A DNA stretch of 64,000 nucleotides from NCBI RefSeq assembly GCF_000720185.1, contig NZ_JOIY01000040.1, positions 8,618 through 72,617 on the forward strand. Direction: 5' to 3'. The stretch is from Streptomyces sp. NRRL S-340. Its GTDB lineage: Bacteria > Actinomycetota > Actinomycetes > Streptomycetales > Streptomycetaceae. This document shows positions 24,535 through 33,753 of the stretch, piece by piece (position 1 is the stretch's first letter; each line of letters begins with the position of its first letter). The notes under the pieces are model-generated. The model was not told where the DNA came from. It saw only the letters and a list, made by a program, of their open reading frames with translations, and did not search any database. Both the position numbers and the translations under genes were made by a program.

Positions 24535-25266
24535 GTGAACGGTCCCGAGATCCACGTCGAGTTCGCCCCCGGCCTGCACGTGTTCGTCCCGCACACCCGC
24601 CGCCGGGGCGCCACCGCGGTCGTCACCGACGGAGCCTCCTCGCTCGGCCACGTCGTCGAGTCCCTCGGCGTCCCCCTCACCGAGGTCGGCGCGCTGGTGG
24701 TCGACGGCCGCGAGGTGCCCGCGGCGCACGTCCCGCGGGCCGGCGAGTCCGTCCGGGTCCGCGCCGTCGAACGCCCCCAGCGAGTCCCCGGCGCCCCCCT
24801 GCGGTTCCTCCTCGACGTACACCTCGGCACCCTCGCCCGCCGCCTGCGCCTCCTCGGCGTCGACGCCGCGTACGAGTCGACGGACATCGGCGACCCGGCC
24901 CTCGCCGCCCGCTCGGCGGCCGAGAAACGCGTCCTGCTCAGCCGCGACCGCGGCCTGCTGCGCCGCCGCGAACTGTGGGCGGGCGCCTTCGTCTACAGCA
25001 CCCGCCCCGACGACCAGCTCCGCGACGTCCTCGACCGCTTCCACCCCCGGCTGAGGCCCTGGACCCGCTGCACCGCCTGCAACGGCCTGCTGAGACAGGC
25101 CACCAAGGACGAGGTGGCCGACCAGCTCGCACACGGCACCCAGCGCACCTACGACGTCTTCGCGCAGTGCCGCGCCTGCGGGCGCGCGTACTGGAAGGGC
25201 GCCCACCACGACCAGCTGGAGGCGATCGTGGAACAGGCGATGAGTACGCGTGCGCAGGGGAGTTGA
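24535..25266 (+). CDS. Mut7-C RNase-domain protein with ubiquitin-like N-terminus
   Basis: 243 residues. Residues ~1-85 form a beta-grasp (Mut7-C ubiquitin) domain, and ~86-235 the Mut7-C PIN-like RNase domain (RFLLDVHLGTLARRLRLLG with the first Asp, and LLSRDRGLLRRR). A C-terminal zinc ribbon CTACNG...CRACGR follows. Family members are predicted RNA nucleases or RNA-binding proteins; no substrate is established. GTG start, 33 nt after the tetR gene, possibly co-transcribed. Confidence 0.85.
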   Translation: MNGPEIHVEFAPGLHVFVPHTRRRGATAVVTDGASSLGHVVESLGVPLTEVGALVVDGREVPAAHVPRAGESVRVRAVERPQRVPGAPLRFLLDVHLGTLARRLRLLGVDAAYESTDIGDPALAARSAAEKRVLLSRDRGLLRRRELWAGAFVYSTRPDDQLRDVLDRFHPRLRPWTRCTACNGLLRQATKDEVADQLAHGTQRTYDVFAQCRACGRAYWKGAHHDQLEAIVEQAMSTRAQGS

Positions 25267-25313
25267 GTACGCGCACCGATCAGCGCGGCGGCCCGCTCCG
25301 GTTGGCTGGAGCC

Positions 25314-25658
25314 ATGACAGCGACGACACGGAACGCGGCAGCCGGGCAGCCCGGGAACAACAGCACGGTGTGGGCCGCCGTGGGACTCGGCCTGCTCGTG
25401 CCCATGGTCGTCGGCTGCTGGCTGCTGGCCCTCTCCACCGAGCACGGCACGCAGTGCCTGATGTACGGCGACTCCACCCAGGGCTGCCACCAGGGCGGGG
25501 GAGGCGTCCTCTACGGCTTGTTCTTCGCCTCCGCCGCCGCCGGCGTGACCGCGCTGGTGCTCCCCCGCCGGCGGGCGTCGGCCCGCACCGGGGCCGCCGT
25601 CCTCCAGTGGGCCGCCCAGGCGCTGCTGGCCGTCCTCATCCTCGCCTTCAACTCCTGA
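25314..25658 (+). CDS. small membrane protein, three TM helices
   Basis: 114 residues with hydrophobic segments at about 20-41, 66-83 and 93-111, and two Cys in the loop (TQCLMYGDSTQGCHQGG) that could form a disulphide on the outer face. No recognised family. It follows the Mut7-C gene by 47 nt and is convergent with the thioredoxin-domain gene. Confidence 0.7.
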   Translation: MTATTRNAAAGQPGNNSTVWAAVGLGLLVPMVVGCWLLALSTEHGTQCLMYGDSTQGCHQGGGGVLYGLFFASAAAGVTALVLPRRRASARTGAAVLQWAAQALLAVLILAFNS

Positions 25659-25667
25659 GCACGGGCC

Positions 25668-27701
25668 TCACCCGCCCAGCGCCGCGCGCAGCCCCTCCGG
25701 GTCGCTGGTCGGGGCGTCGCAGGTGAAGTTGCGGCAGACGTACGCGGCGGGCTCGCCGCCCAGCAGCGGGCGGCCGGCGAGCAGCGGGAACTCGTCGCTG
25801 CCTTCGGTGCCGTAGGCGACGACGGCGCCGGGCGCGGGCGCCAGCAGCGCCGTACGGTGCAGGGCCCGGGCCCGCTCGTCGGCCGGGGACGGGCCGACGA
25901 CCGCCACCTCGCGCGGCCCGTCGAGCGCGGCCTCGGCGACGGCCAGACCCCAGCCGACGAAGCGCGGGACGCGCGGGCCGAGCGCCTGGACGACCCCCAG
26001 TGCCCGTTCGGCGGCGGCGCGGTGCGGCTGCGAACCGGTGTGCGCCGCGTAACCGAGCAGGGCACCCGCGGCGGCCGTCCAGCCCGACGGAGTCGCGTTG
26101 TCGGTGGGGTCCTGGGGGCGCCGGATCAGCTTCTCGGCGTCGGTGGCGGTGTCGTACAGGGAACCGGACTCCGGGTCGGTGAACCGGGTCAGGACGTGGT
26201 CGAGGAGCAGGCCCGCGAAGTCGAGCCAGACCCCTTCGCCGGTCACCGAGGCGAGCGCCAGGAAGCCCTCGGCGACGTCCGCGTAGTCCTCCAGCACCCC
26301 GGCGTTCTCCCCGGCGTGCCCGTCCCGGCTGGTGCGGGTCAGCCCGGCGCGCTCGTCCATGTGCAGCCGTACGAGCAGGTCGGCGGCGCCGAGCGCGGCC
26401 CCCACCAGGTCGGGGCGGTCGAAGTAGGCGCCGGTCTCGGCGAGGGCGGCGACCGCGAGGCCGTTCCAGGCGGCGACGACCTTGTCGTCCCGGCCGGGCG
26501 CGGGCCGCCGGGCGCGCGCCGCGGACAGACGGCGGCGGATCGCCTCGATGCGCGCGGCGTCGTGGACGCCCTCGCGGACGGGGAGCTGGAGGACGGAGGC
26601 GCCGTGCTCGAAGGTGCCCTCCTCGGTGACGCCGAAGTACTGGGCGGCGAGTTCGGCGTCCTCGTCACCGAGGACCTCGCGCAACTGCTCCGGCGTCCAC
26701 ACGTAGTAGGCGCCCTCCACGTGCCGTCCCTGCCCGTCGTCGCTGTCGGCGTCGAGCGCGGAGGCGAAACCGCCCTGCTCCGTGCGCAGTTCGCGGACCA
26801 TGAAGTCGGCGGTCTCCAGGGCCACGCGGCGGGCCAGTTCCGAGCCGGTGGTGCGCCACAGGTGGGCGTAGACCCGGCAGAGCAGCGCGTTGTCGTACAG
26901 CATCTTCTCGAAGTGCGGCACGACCCAGTCGCGGTCCACGGAGTAGCGGGCGAAGCCGCCGCCGAGCTGGTCGTACAGGCCGCCGCGGGCCATCCGCTCG
27001 CAGGTGTCCCGGGCCATCTGCAAGGCGCCCTCGGAGCCGGTGCGGGCGTGGTGGCGCAGCAGGAACTCGATCACCATGGACGGCGGGAACTTCGGCGCGC
27101 CGCCGAACCCGCCGCGCTGCGGGTCGTACTCGCGGGTCAGCCCGAGCAGCGCCTGCCCCAGCTCCTCGCCCCCCGGCGTCCGCGTACCGCCGTAGTCGAT
27201 CTCGCGCTGGGCGAGGTCGCGGACGATCTTCCCGGCGACGTCGGTGACCTCGTCCCGGCGGGTCTCCCAGGCCTGCTGCACGCCTTGCAGCACCTGCCGG
27301 AAGGACGGCATCCCCTGCCGGGGCACGGGCGGGAAGTAGGTGCCGAAGTAGAACGGTTCGGCATCGGGCGTCAGGAACACGGTCATCGGCCAGCCGCCCT
27401 GCCCGGTGGCCGCCTGCACGGCCTCCATGTAGACGGCGTCGACGTCGGGCCGCTCCTCCCGGTCGACCTTGACGCTGACGAAGTGCTCGTTGAGGTAGTC
27501 GGCGGTGGCCCGGTCCTCGAAGGACTCGTGCGCCATCACGTGACACCAGTGGCAGCTGCTGTAGCCGACGCTCAGCAGCACCGGCACGCCCCGCTCGCGC
27601 GCCGCCGCGAAGGCCTCCCCCGACCAGGGCCACCAGTCGACCGGGTTGTCGGCGTGCTGGAGCAGGTACGGGGACGTCTCATGGGCCAGTCGGTTCGGCA
27701 T
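25668..27701 (-). CDS. thioredoxin-domain protein of the YyaL/SPATA20 family
   Basis: 677 residues. An N-terminal thioredoxin-like domain with [14 protein letters not shown] carries the CxxC, and is followed by an (alpha/alpha)6 glycoside-like barrel ([29 protein letters not shown]). The domain pair is typical of the DUF255/YyaL family, whose biochemical activity is unsettled. The ATG at 27701 ([20 protein letters not shown]) starts the conserved N-terminus. Expressed alone, opposite the neighbouring STAND gene. Confidence 0.88.
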   Translation of the reverse strand: MPNRLAHETSPYLLQHADNPVDWWPWSGEAFAAARERGVPVLLSVGYSSCHWCHVMAHESFEDRATADYLNEHFVSVKVDREERPDVDAVYMEAVQAATGQGGWPMTVFLTPDAEPFYFGTYFPPVPRQGMPSFRQVLQGVQQAWETRRDEVTDVAGKIVRDLAQREIDYGGTRTPGGEELGQALLGLTREYDPQRGGFGGAPKFPPSMVIEFLLRHHARTGSEGALQMARDTCERMARGGLYDQLGGGFARYSVDRDWVVPHFEKMLYDNALLCRVYAHLWRTTGSELARRVALETADFMVRELRTEQGGFASALDADSDDGQGRHVEGAYYVWTPEQLREVLGDEDAELAAQYFGVTEEGTFEHGASVLQLPVREGVHDAARIEAIRRRLSAARARRPAPGRDDKVVAAWNGLAVAALAETGAYFDRPDLVGAALGAADLLVRLHMDERAGLTRTSRDGHAGENAGVLEDYADVAEGFLALASVTGEGVWLDFAGLLLDHVLTRFTDPESGSLYDTATDAEKLIRRPQDPTDNATPSGWTAAAGALLGYAAHTGSQPHRAAAERALGVVQALGPRVPRFVGWGLAVAEAALDGPREVAVVGPSPADERARALHRTALLAPAPGAVVAYGTEGSDEFPLLAGRPLLGGEPAAYVCRNFTCDAPTSDPEGLRAALGG

Positions 27702-27897
27702 ACCCCCATCCTGCCTCACCCGCACCGGCCGGGCACGGAACGTGACCGGCGGCCCCGGACCCCCGGGGTGGGCGGCATGTCACTCCGCGCGACCGGCCGT
27801 CATTCCTTGGTGGCCGTTGATCGCCACCCCCTCGCGCTCGCGCCCCGCTCGAAGGACACTCGTAGGCACAGGAGTTGCCGCCGGAGGGGGACGGGAC

Positions 27898-30800
27898 ATG
27901 CGGGACGCTCATCGGGCGGAGGCCGAACGGCTGCTCGCCCGGGCCGTGGAGGAGGAGGTGCGCCGGTCGGGCGGGCGGGTGGACGGCGGTGTGCTGCTGT
28001 CGCGCGCCAAGGCCGCGCTGGACTCCCTCGCCCGGCCGGCCCAGGAGGAGTACGAGGCGTACACCCGGGCGCTGGACGAGGCGGCGGCCGGGCAGCTGAC
28101 GTTCGCGCAGCGCTACGCGCGCGAGGGCGCCGGAACTCCCCTGATGGTCGCGGTGGTCGCCGCGCTCGCCGCCGCCGTGGGCGACGTGGCGCTCGGCACC
28201 GGGGCGGGCACCGCGCTCGGCGCGGGTGCCGTCGTCGCCGTGGCGGGCGCCGCCGCCACCGTCGTCAAGGTGGGCGCCGCCCATCTGCCCGCGGCCCACC
28301 ACCGGGCGGGCGCGGCCGGCCAGCCCGGCGGTCCCGAGCAGCTGCGGCTGCAGTGGCTCACCGCCCTGGAGGTGCGCGGCATCCGGCCGTTCCTGGACCA
28401 GCAGCGCGTGCTCACCGCCTCCGCCGCGCCGAAGAAGGCGGCGCCCCGGCTGCGCGGCGCGGACAAGAGCGCGGCGGCTCGCAGGCGCAGCGTGCTGGAG
28501 CAGTCCTTCGGGCAACTGCCCGAGCCGGACGGCGTCTTCGCCGGGCGGCGGCAGGAGGTGGCGCGGATCCGGCAGTGGGTGCAGGCGGCCCGCGCCCACA
28601 CCGAGACCCGGCCGACGGTCGTCGTCCTGCACGGCGCGCCCGGCTCCGGCCGCTCCACCCTCGCCGTCCGCGCGGCGCACGAGCTGCGCGACCAGTTCCG
28701 CGGCGCGGTCGTCGTCGACCTGCGCGGAGACAGCGCCGAGGAGCCGCCGCTGACCACCCGTGACGCGCTGCTGCACCTGCTGAACCGGCTGGGCGCACCC
28801 CGCGAGCAGCTCCTGTTCCGCGACCGCTCCTCGCCCGACCAGCAGGTCAAGCGGCTGGGCGAACTGTACGACCAGCATCTGACGGGGCTGCCGGTGACGA
28901 TCGTGCTGGACGACGCCTCGGACGCCGCTCAGGTGGCCGCCCTGGTGCCCGAGCGCTCCGACGGCCTGGTCCTGGTCACCGCCCGCACCCCGCTGGAGCT
29001 GTCCGCCGGCCTGCCGGCCTGGGTGTACCAGCTCCCGGTGGAGGCCCTGGACGAGGCCGGCGCAGAGGAGCTGCTGGCCGCCGCCGCCGAGGACACCGCC
29101 GGTCCCTACGACGCGGAGTCCGCCGAGCGGATCCGCGCGCTGTGCGGCGGGCTGCCGCTGGCGCTGCGGATCGCGGGCTCCGCCCTCGGCCCGCGCTCGC
29201 CGCGCCGGCTGGCCACGGACCTCGCGGCGTACGGCCCGGTGGATCCCGTCGAGCGGGCCCTGTGGCTGCGCTACACCGACCAGGCGGAACCGGCCCGCCG
29301 GCTGCTGCGGCGGCTCGCCCTGGCGGGCCGCGCCTCGCTGGGCGCCGCGGCGGCGGCCGCGCTGCTCGCCACGGACGAGGCAGAGGCGACCCGGCACCTG
29401 ACGGCCCTGGCCCGCGCCGGTCTGATCGACCACGTGCGCGGCAGCCGCTACCGGCTGCACGACCTGGTGCGGTCCTTCGCCCACGCCCGGCTGCTGGACG
29501 AGGAGGACCCCGCCGAGCGGACGGCCGCGCAGGAACGGCTGATCGGGAACTACGCCGAGCTGGCCGACTCGGTGCTGCGCCTGGTCGACGGCAACAACTC
29601 GACCCGCTCGGACCGCTTCAGCCCGCACGGTTTCACCTCCCTCGACGAGGCGCTGCGCTGGCTGGACGACGAGTCCAGCTTCATCACGGCGGCCCTGCGG
29701 CACGCGGAGGACGTGGACCAGGCGGCCGTCCTCAACCTGCTGGGCGCGCTGTGCGACTACTGCCTGCTGCGCGGCGACCTGTACCGGCTGGGTGAGATCA
29801 GCGAGCTGACCCAGGCCGTAGACCAGGGGCTGCTGGTCCGCTCGGTGCAGTGGCGCACCGGCATCGCGGCCCGGCAGCTGGGCGAGCTGGACAAGGCGCG
29901 CGCCACGCTGGCCTCCGTCGTGGACCTGTACCGCGAGGCGCACCACGAGGCGGGCGCGGCCCGCGCGCTGAACTCGCTCGGCATCACCCTGCACCACCAG
30001 GGCAGCCTGACCGAGGCCGCGGCCCGGCTGCGCGAGGCCATGGCGTTGCAGGACGTGCCGGAGCTGGCCACCGACCGGGCGTGGACGATGCACGCGCTGG
30101 CGGCCGTGGAGCGTGACCGGGGCAACCTGGCCGAGGCGCTGGACCTGCTGACGCGTTCCCTGGTGCTGCACCGCGAGGGCGGCTCCGTGCACGGCGAGGC
30201 GTGGGCGCACTTCCAGCTGGGCCAGCTCGCGCTGCGCCAGGGCGACGTGGAGGAGGCGGAGGCGCACCTGGGCGAGGCCCTGGAGCGTTACGGCCGCACC
30301 CGCGACGCCCGCGGCGAGGCCTGGGCGCTGACGCAGCTGGCGCGCGCCCGGCTGCTGGCCGGGGAGACCGCGGAGGCGGTGGAGGCGCTGCGCGGGGCGG
30401 CCGCCCGGCACCGTGACAACGAGGACGCCCGCGGTGAGGCGTGGACGCTGTACTACCTGGGCCAGGCGCTGGAGGAGACCGGCGGTCTGGACCAGGCGGT
30501 GCGCGAGCTGGAACGGGCCCGCACGATGTTCTCCCGGATGCGGGACGTCTACGGTCTGGCCTGCGCCCGTCACCATTCGGCCCGGGTCACCCGCGACCAG
30601 CGGGCGGCGCAGACCGGCTCGCTGCGCAACTCCGGTTTCGCCCGTCAGCTCCTGGTGGACGCGCGCGCCGACTTCCAGCGCATCGGGGTGGCGCACGGCG
30701 AGGCCTGGACGTGCCTGGAGCTGGCCGTGGTCGACGCGGGCAACGCCCGCATCCCGCAGGCGCTCGCCCTGTGTGACGAGGCGCTGGCGCTGTTCGCCTC

Positions 30801-31101
30801 CTACGGCGACCGGCGCGGCGAGGACTGGGCGCGCTTCGTGCGCTGCACGCTGCTGCCGTTCGCGGCGCCCGGCGGCGTGGAGGTCGGTACGGCCGTCGCC
30901 CAGGAGGACCTGGCGGCGCTGGCCCGCGCCGGCCACCCGCTGCGGGACCGGAAGCTGGAGGGCTGCATCGAGGCGTACCAGCTCGTCCTGGAGCGCGGTG
31001 TGAGCCTGGAGGGCGGCTGGCAGGCCTGGCGCCTGGGCATGGTCCCGGACCGGCACGCCCGTGAGGTGATGGGTGTGCAGGCGGCACCGGCGCGGGGGTG
31101 A
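27898..31101 (+). CDS. STAND NTPase (NB-ARC-like) with TPR array and membrane-like N-terminus
   Basis: 1067 residues. The N-terminal ~80 residues are helical, then comes a hydrophobic stretch (~82-135, Ala/Gly/Val-rich) that could form two membrane helices. The NTPase has Walker A GAPGSGRST (~245-253) and Walker B TIVLDDASDA (~330-340). GGLPLALRIAGSALG is the NB-ARC GxP motif, followed by a winged-helix region. About 30-residue TPRs (AEALDLLTRSLVLHREGG type) fill ~600-1000. This resembles AfsR/SARP C-terminal halves but without a DNA-binding domain, so it is a signal-transducing scaffold ATPase, membrane-linked if the hydrophobic stretch inserts. GGAGGGGG precedes the ATG. Confidence 0.85.
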   Translation: MRDAHRAEAERLLARAVEEEVRRSGGRVDGGVLLSRAKAALDSLARPAQEEYEAYTRALDEAAAGQLTFAQRYAREGAGTPLMVAVVAALAAAVGDVALGTGAGTALGAGAVVAVAGAAATVVKVGAAHLPAAHHRAGAAGQPGGPEQLRLQWLTALEVRGIRPFLDQQRVLTASAAPKKAAPRLRGADKSAAARRRSVLEQSFGQLPEPDGVFAGRRQEVARIRQWVQAARAHTETRPTVVVLHGAPGSGRSTLAVRAAHELRDQFRGAVVVDLRGDSAEEPPLTTRDALLHLLNRLGAPREQLLFRDRSSPDQQVKRLGELYDQHLTGLPVTIVLDDASDAAQVAALVPERSDGLVLVTARTPLELSAGLPAWVYQLPVEALDEAGAEELLAAAAEDTAGPYDAESAERIRALCGGLPLALRIAGSALGPRSPRRLATDLAAYGPVDPVERALWLRYTDQAEPARRLLRRLALAGRASLGAAAAAALLATDEAEATRHLTALARAGLIDHVRGSRYRLHDLVRSFAHARLLDEEDPAERTAAQERLIGNYAELADSVLRLVDGNNSTRSDRFSPHGFTSLDEALRWLDDESSFITAALRHAEDVDQAAVLNLLGALCDYCLLRGDLYRLGEISELTQAVDQGLLVRSVQWRTGIAARQLGELDKARATLASVVDLYREAHHEAGAARALNSLGITLHHQGSLTEAAARLREAMALQDVPELATDRAWTMHALAAVERDRGNLAEALDLLTRSLVLHREGGSVHGEAWAHFQLGQLALRQGDVEEAEAHLGEALERYGRTRDARGEAWALTQLARARLLAGETAEAVEALRGAAARHRDNEDARGEAWTLYYLGQALEETGGLDQAVRELERARTMFSRMRDVYGLACARHHSARVTRDQRAAQTGSLRNSGFARQLLVDARADFQRIGVAHGEAWTCLELAVVDAGNARIPQALALCDEALALFASYGDRRGEDWARFVRCTLLPFAAPGGVEVGTAVAQEDLAALARAGHPLRDRKLEGCIEAYQLVLERGVSLEGGWQAWRLGMVPDRHAREVMGVQAAPARG

Positions 31102-31136
31102 GGCAGCGGCGCGAGCGGGCGTGCGGGCATGACGGA

Positions 31137-31176
31137 GGGTGACTCCGCGCACCGGGTGCGGTGGGCGGAATCACCC
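31137..31176. terminator. bidirectional terminator between STAND and small membrane gene
   Basis: 12-bp stem with one mismatch (31137-31148 with 31165-31176) enclosing a second small hairpin. It lies between two convergent genes. Confidence 0.6.
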
Positions 31177-31189
31177 GCTGGGCGGCAGG

Positions 31190-31426
31190 TCAGCCCTTGG
31201 AGGGGTGGGCGCGGCCGGGGCCGCCCTTGCCCGAGGGGTCGGCCTCCTGGGCCTCCTTGAAGTCCACCTTGCCCATGTGGCGGTTCATGGACTTCATCAG
31301 GAACCACACCGCCAGGGCCATCACCGCGAAGACGATGAAACCGAGGACGCCGGGGGTGACCTTGTTCTTGTCGAACTCGGCCAGGGTGACCAGATGCGTC
31401 GTTGCCAGGCTCGCGCTTGCGCTCAT
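31190..31426 (-). CDS. small membrane protein downstream of mca
   Basis: 78 residues with one transmembrane helix (VLGFIVFAVMALAVWFLMKSM), then a basic/polar cytoplasmic tail ending GGPGRAHPSKG. ATG at 31426 has GGGAGA about 9 nt upstream; another ATG at 31435 sits directly on that ribosome site and is less likely. Only 15 nt after the mca stop, so it is co-transcribed. The function is unknown. Confidence 0.75.
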   Translation of the reverse strand: MSASASLATTHLVTLAEFDKNKVTPGVLGFIVFAVMALAVWFLMKSMNRHMGKVDFKEAQEADPSGKGGPGRAHPSKG

Positions 31427-31441
31427 GTCAGGCATTCTCCC

Positions 31442-32320
31442 TCAGTGCTGCCGGACGCCCGCAAAGAGGTCGTCCTCGGGCAGCGAGGTGTCCACGAGCG
31501 ACTTCGCCAGCTCGTACTCCTCGGTCGGCCAGACCTCCTTCTGGACGTCCATCGGCACCCGGAACCAGCCGCCGTCGGGGTCGATCTGCGTGGCGTGGGC
31601 GATCAGCGCCTTGTCGCGGATCTCGAAGAAGTCCGCGCAGGGGACGTGCGTGGTCAGCGTGCGGTCCTTGTGGCCGGACTTCTCCCAGCGCTCCAGCCAC
31701 TCGCCGTAGGGGGACTCCAGGCCGCGGTCGAGCAGGGCCTTGTGCAGCGCCTCGGTGCGCGCGCGGTTGAAGCCCTGGTTGTAGTACAGCTTCAGCGGCT
31801 GGTGGGCCGGGCCGTACTCGTCCTCCGGGTACTTCGCGGTGTCCGCCGCGCCCTCGAACGCCACCATCGAGATCTTGTGGGTCATGATGTGGTCGGGGTG
31901 CGGGTAGCCGCCGTTCTCGTCGTAGGTGGTGATCACCTGCGGGCGGAAGGAGCGGATCTGGCGCACCAGCTCGCCGGCGGCCTTGTCGACGTCCTCCAGG
32001 GCGAAGCAGCCCTCGGGCAGCGGCGGCAGCGGGTCGCCCTCGGGCAGGCCGGAGTCGACGAAGCCGAGCCACTCCTGCCTGATGCCGAGGATCTCGCGCG
32101 CCTCGTCCATCTCCTTCTTGCGCACTTCGTGGATGTGCTCCTCGATGTACGTGTCGCCCTGGAGCTTGGGGTTGAGGATGGAGCCGCGCTCTCCGCCCGT
32201 GCAGGTCACCACCAGCACGTCCACCCCCTCGGACACGTACTTCGCCATGGTGGCCGCGCCCTTGCTCGACTCGTCGTCGGGATGCGCGTGCACGGCCATC
32301 AGTCGCAGCTGGTCAGTCAA
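31442..32320 (-). CDS. mca: mycothiol S-conjugate amidase
   Basis: 292 residues. Zn amidase of the GlcNAc-PI de-N-acetylase (LmbE) fold that cleaves mycothiol S-conjugates to mercapturic acids for export. Zn ligands are in VHAHPDDESSKG and GGYPHPDHIMTH, and the KLYYNQGFNRAR segment is typical of Mca rather than MshB. The start codon is a rare TTG at 32320, supported by GAGG about 8 nt upstream and by the family N-terminus beginning DQLRLMAVHAHPDD. It forms an operon with the small membrane protein that follows. Presence of mca implies a mycothiol-producing actinobacterium. Confidence 0.93.
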   Translation of the reverse strand: MTDQLRLMAVHAHPDDESSKGAATMAKYVSEGVDVLVVTCTGGERGSILNPKLQGDTYIEEHIHEVRKKEMDEAREILGIRQEWLGFVDSGLPEGDPLPPLPEGCFALEDVDKAAGELVRQIRSFRPQVITTYDENGGYPHPDHIMTHKISMVAFEGAADTAKYPEDEYGPAHQPLKLYYNQGFNRARTEALHKALLDRGLESPYGEWLERWEKSGHKDRTLTTHVPCADFFEIRDKALIAHATQIDPDGGWFRVPMDVQKEVWPTEEYELAKSLVDTSLPEDDLFAGVRQH

Positions 32321-32522
32321 GGCTCATTCCTCAAGGTCAAGTCGGTGCCCGGCGTCGTCGGGCGCTGCACGGCCGCCGCGTCGGTGCCCCGCCGGTGCGG
32401 GGTGGCGGTCGAGCGGCGGTCCGGGGCTTCTATAGTGACCGAATCGGGGGGCGAATAATTCCGGAGCGGGGCTCCGGGGCCCCTCGCGGGACGACCGTCC
32501 CGCCCCTGCCGAGAGGACGATC

Positions 32523-32921
32523 ATGAGTACGGCGAGCACCCGGCTGCCCGAGGGCCGCTACGGCCGCTCCCCGGACGAACGCGCCGACCGCAAACTCAAG
32601 ATCGCCGGTGCCGTCCTCGGGGCCCTGCTGCTCGCCCTGATCGGCTACTTCGCCTACCACTACGTGGGGCAGAACAAGATCAGCGCCCAGGTCGTCTCGT
32701 TCCAGGCGTCGGACGACTCGGTGCAGATCCACCTGGAGGTGCACAAGGACGCCGGAGCGCGCGGTTACTGCACGCTGCGCTCGCAGGCGGCCGACGGCAC
32801 CGAGGTGGGCCGGGCCGATTTCCGCTTCGACCAGCGCGCCAAGCAGGTCGACAAGGTCCTCACCCTGCGCACCACGGCCCGGGGGACGACCGGCGAGCTG
32901 CTGGGCTGCCACGCCGACTGA
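32523..32921 (+). CDS. DUF4307 membrane protein
   Basis: 132 residues with one transmembrane helix (KIAGAVLGALLLALIGYFAYHYVG) near residue 25 and an extracytoplasmic beta domain holding two Cys (YCTLRS, LLGCHAD). It matches the DUF4307 family commonly found beside mca and greA in actinobacteria. GAGAGGA precedes the ATG. Divergent from mca; the function is unknown. Confidence 0.85.
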   Translation: MSTASTRLPEGRYGRSPDERADRKLKIAGAVLGALLLALIGYFAYHYVGQNKISAQVVSFQASDDSVQIHLEVHKDAGARGYCTLRSQAADGTEVGRADFRFDQRAKQVDKVLTLRTTARGTTGELLGCHAD

Positions 32922-33116
32922 CGCGGTCCGGGCGGGGCGACACCCGCGCTTCTTCCGGAATACGCGGTCGCTGACCTGCGTTGACGCAATTTAGATGGCT
33001 TATGTCCTCCCCCTTTCGCCACTGAATTGTTAGGCTCGTGGTTTCGCCCATCCATGAGGGACCATTCTTCTGGGTAGGGCGATGCTTTGTATTCCCAGTA
33101 CCGACGAGGAGCACCT

Positions 33117-33617
33117 GTGACCCAGACCAGCGAGAACGTCACCTGGCTGACCCAGGAGGCGTACAACAAGCTCAAGGACGAGCTTGAGTACCTTACTGGT
33201 CCCGCGCGCACCGAGATCGCAGCCAAGATCGCGGCCGCGCGCGAGGAGGGCGACCTGCGCGAGAACGGTGGGTACCACGCGGCCAAGGAGGAGCAGGGCA
33301 AGCAGGAGCTCCGTGTGCGCCAGCTGACCCAGCTCCTCGAGAACGCCCAGGTGGGCGAGGCCCCGGCCTCCGCGGACGGCGCGGTCGCGCCCGGCATGGT
33401 CGTCACGATCGCCTTCGACGGTGACGAGGACGACACGCTGACCTTCCTGCTGGCCTCGCGCGAGTACGCGAGCGCCGACATCGAGACCTACTCGCCCCAG
33501 TCGCCGCTCGGCTCCGGCGTGATGGGCCACAAGGTCGGCGAGGACGCGGAGTACGAGCTGCCGAACGGCAAGAAGGCCTCGGTGAAGATCCTCAAGGCCG
33601 AGCCGTACAACGGCTGA
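33117..33617 (+). CDS. greA: transcription elongation factor GreA
   Basis: 166 residues. It rescues backtracked RNA polymerase by stimulating transcript cleavage. The coiled-coil hairpin holds the catalytic acidic tip in EEGDLRENGGYHAAKEEQG, and the C-terminal FKBP-like domain includes SPLGSGVMGHKVGEDAEY. GTG at 33117 has GAGGAG 5-6 nt upstream. A TTGACG at 32981-32986 and AT-richer DNA upstream probably contain its promoter, though the -10 is not clear. Codon use is slightly less biased than in neighbours. Confidence 0.95.
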   Translation: MTQTSENVTWLTQEAYNKLKDELEYLTGPARTEIAAKIAAAREEGDLRENGGYHAAKEEQGKQELRVRQLTQLLENAQVGEAPASADGAVAPGMVVTIAFDGDEDDTLTFLLASREYASADIETYSPQSPLGSGVMGHKVGEDAEYELPNGKKASVKILKAEPYNG

Positions 33618-33661
33618 CCGCGCACGCGGTACCGGAGACGCGCACCCGTCCCGGAGACCGG

Positions 33662-33693
33662 GCCCCCCGTACGCCCCGCCGGGCACGGGGGGC
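33662..33693 (+). terminator. greA terminator
   Basis: 9-bp stem (33662-33670 with 33685-33693) with a GC loop, followed by ttcgtcg, 45 nt after the stop. Confidence 0.7.
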
Positions 33694-33753
33694 TTCGTCG
33701 TACCCGGCGCGGGGCGGCGCAGCACCCGGCGCGGGCCGCGGGAGGGCCGCGGT

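Noticed and set aside
27679..31152. 1157-residue minus-strand frame opposite the STAND gene
   Set aside because: Mirror of the coding strand's third-position bias; no recognisable motifs.
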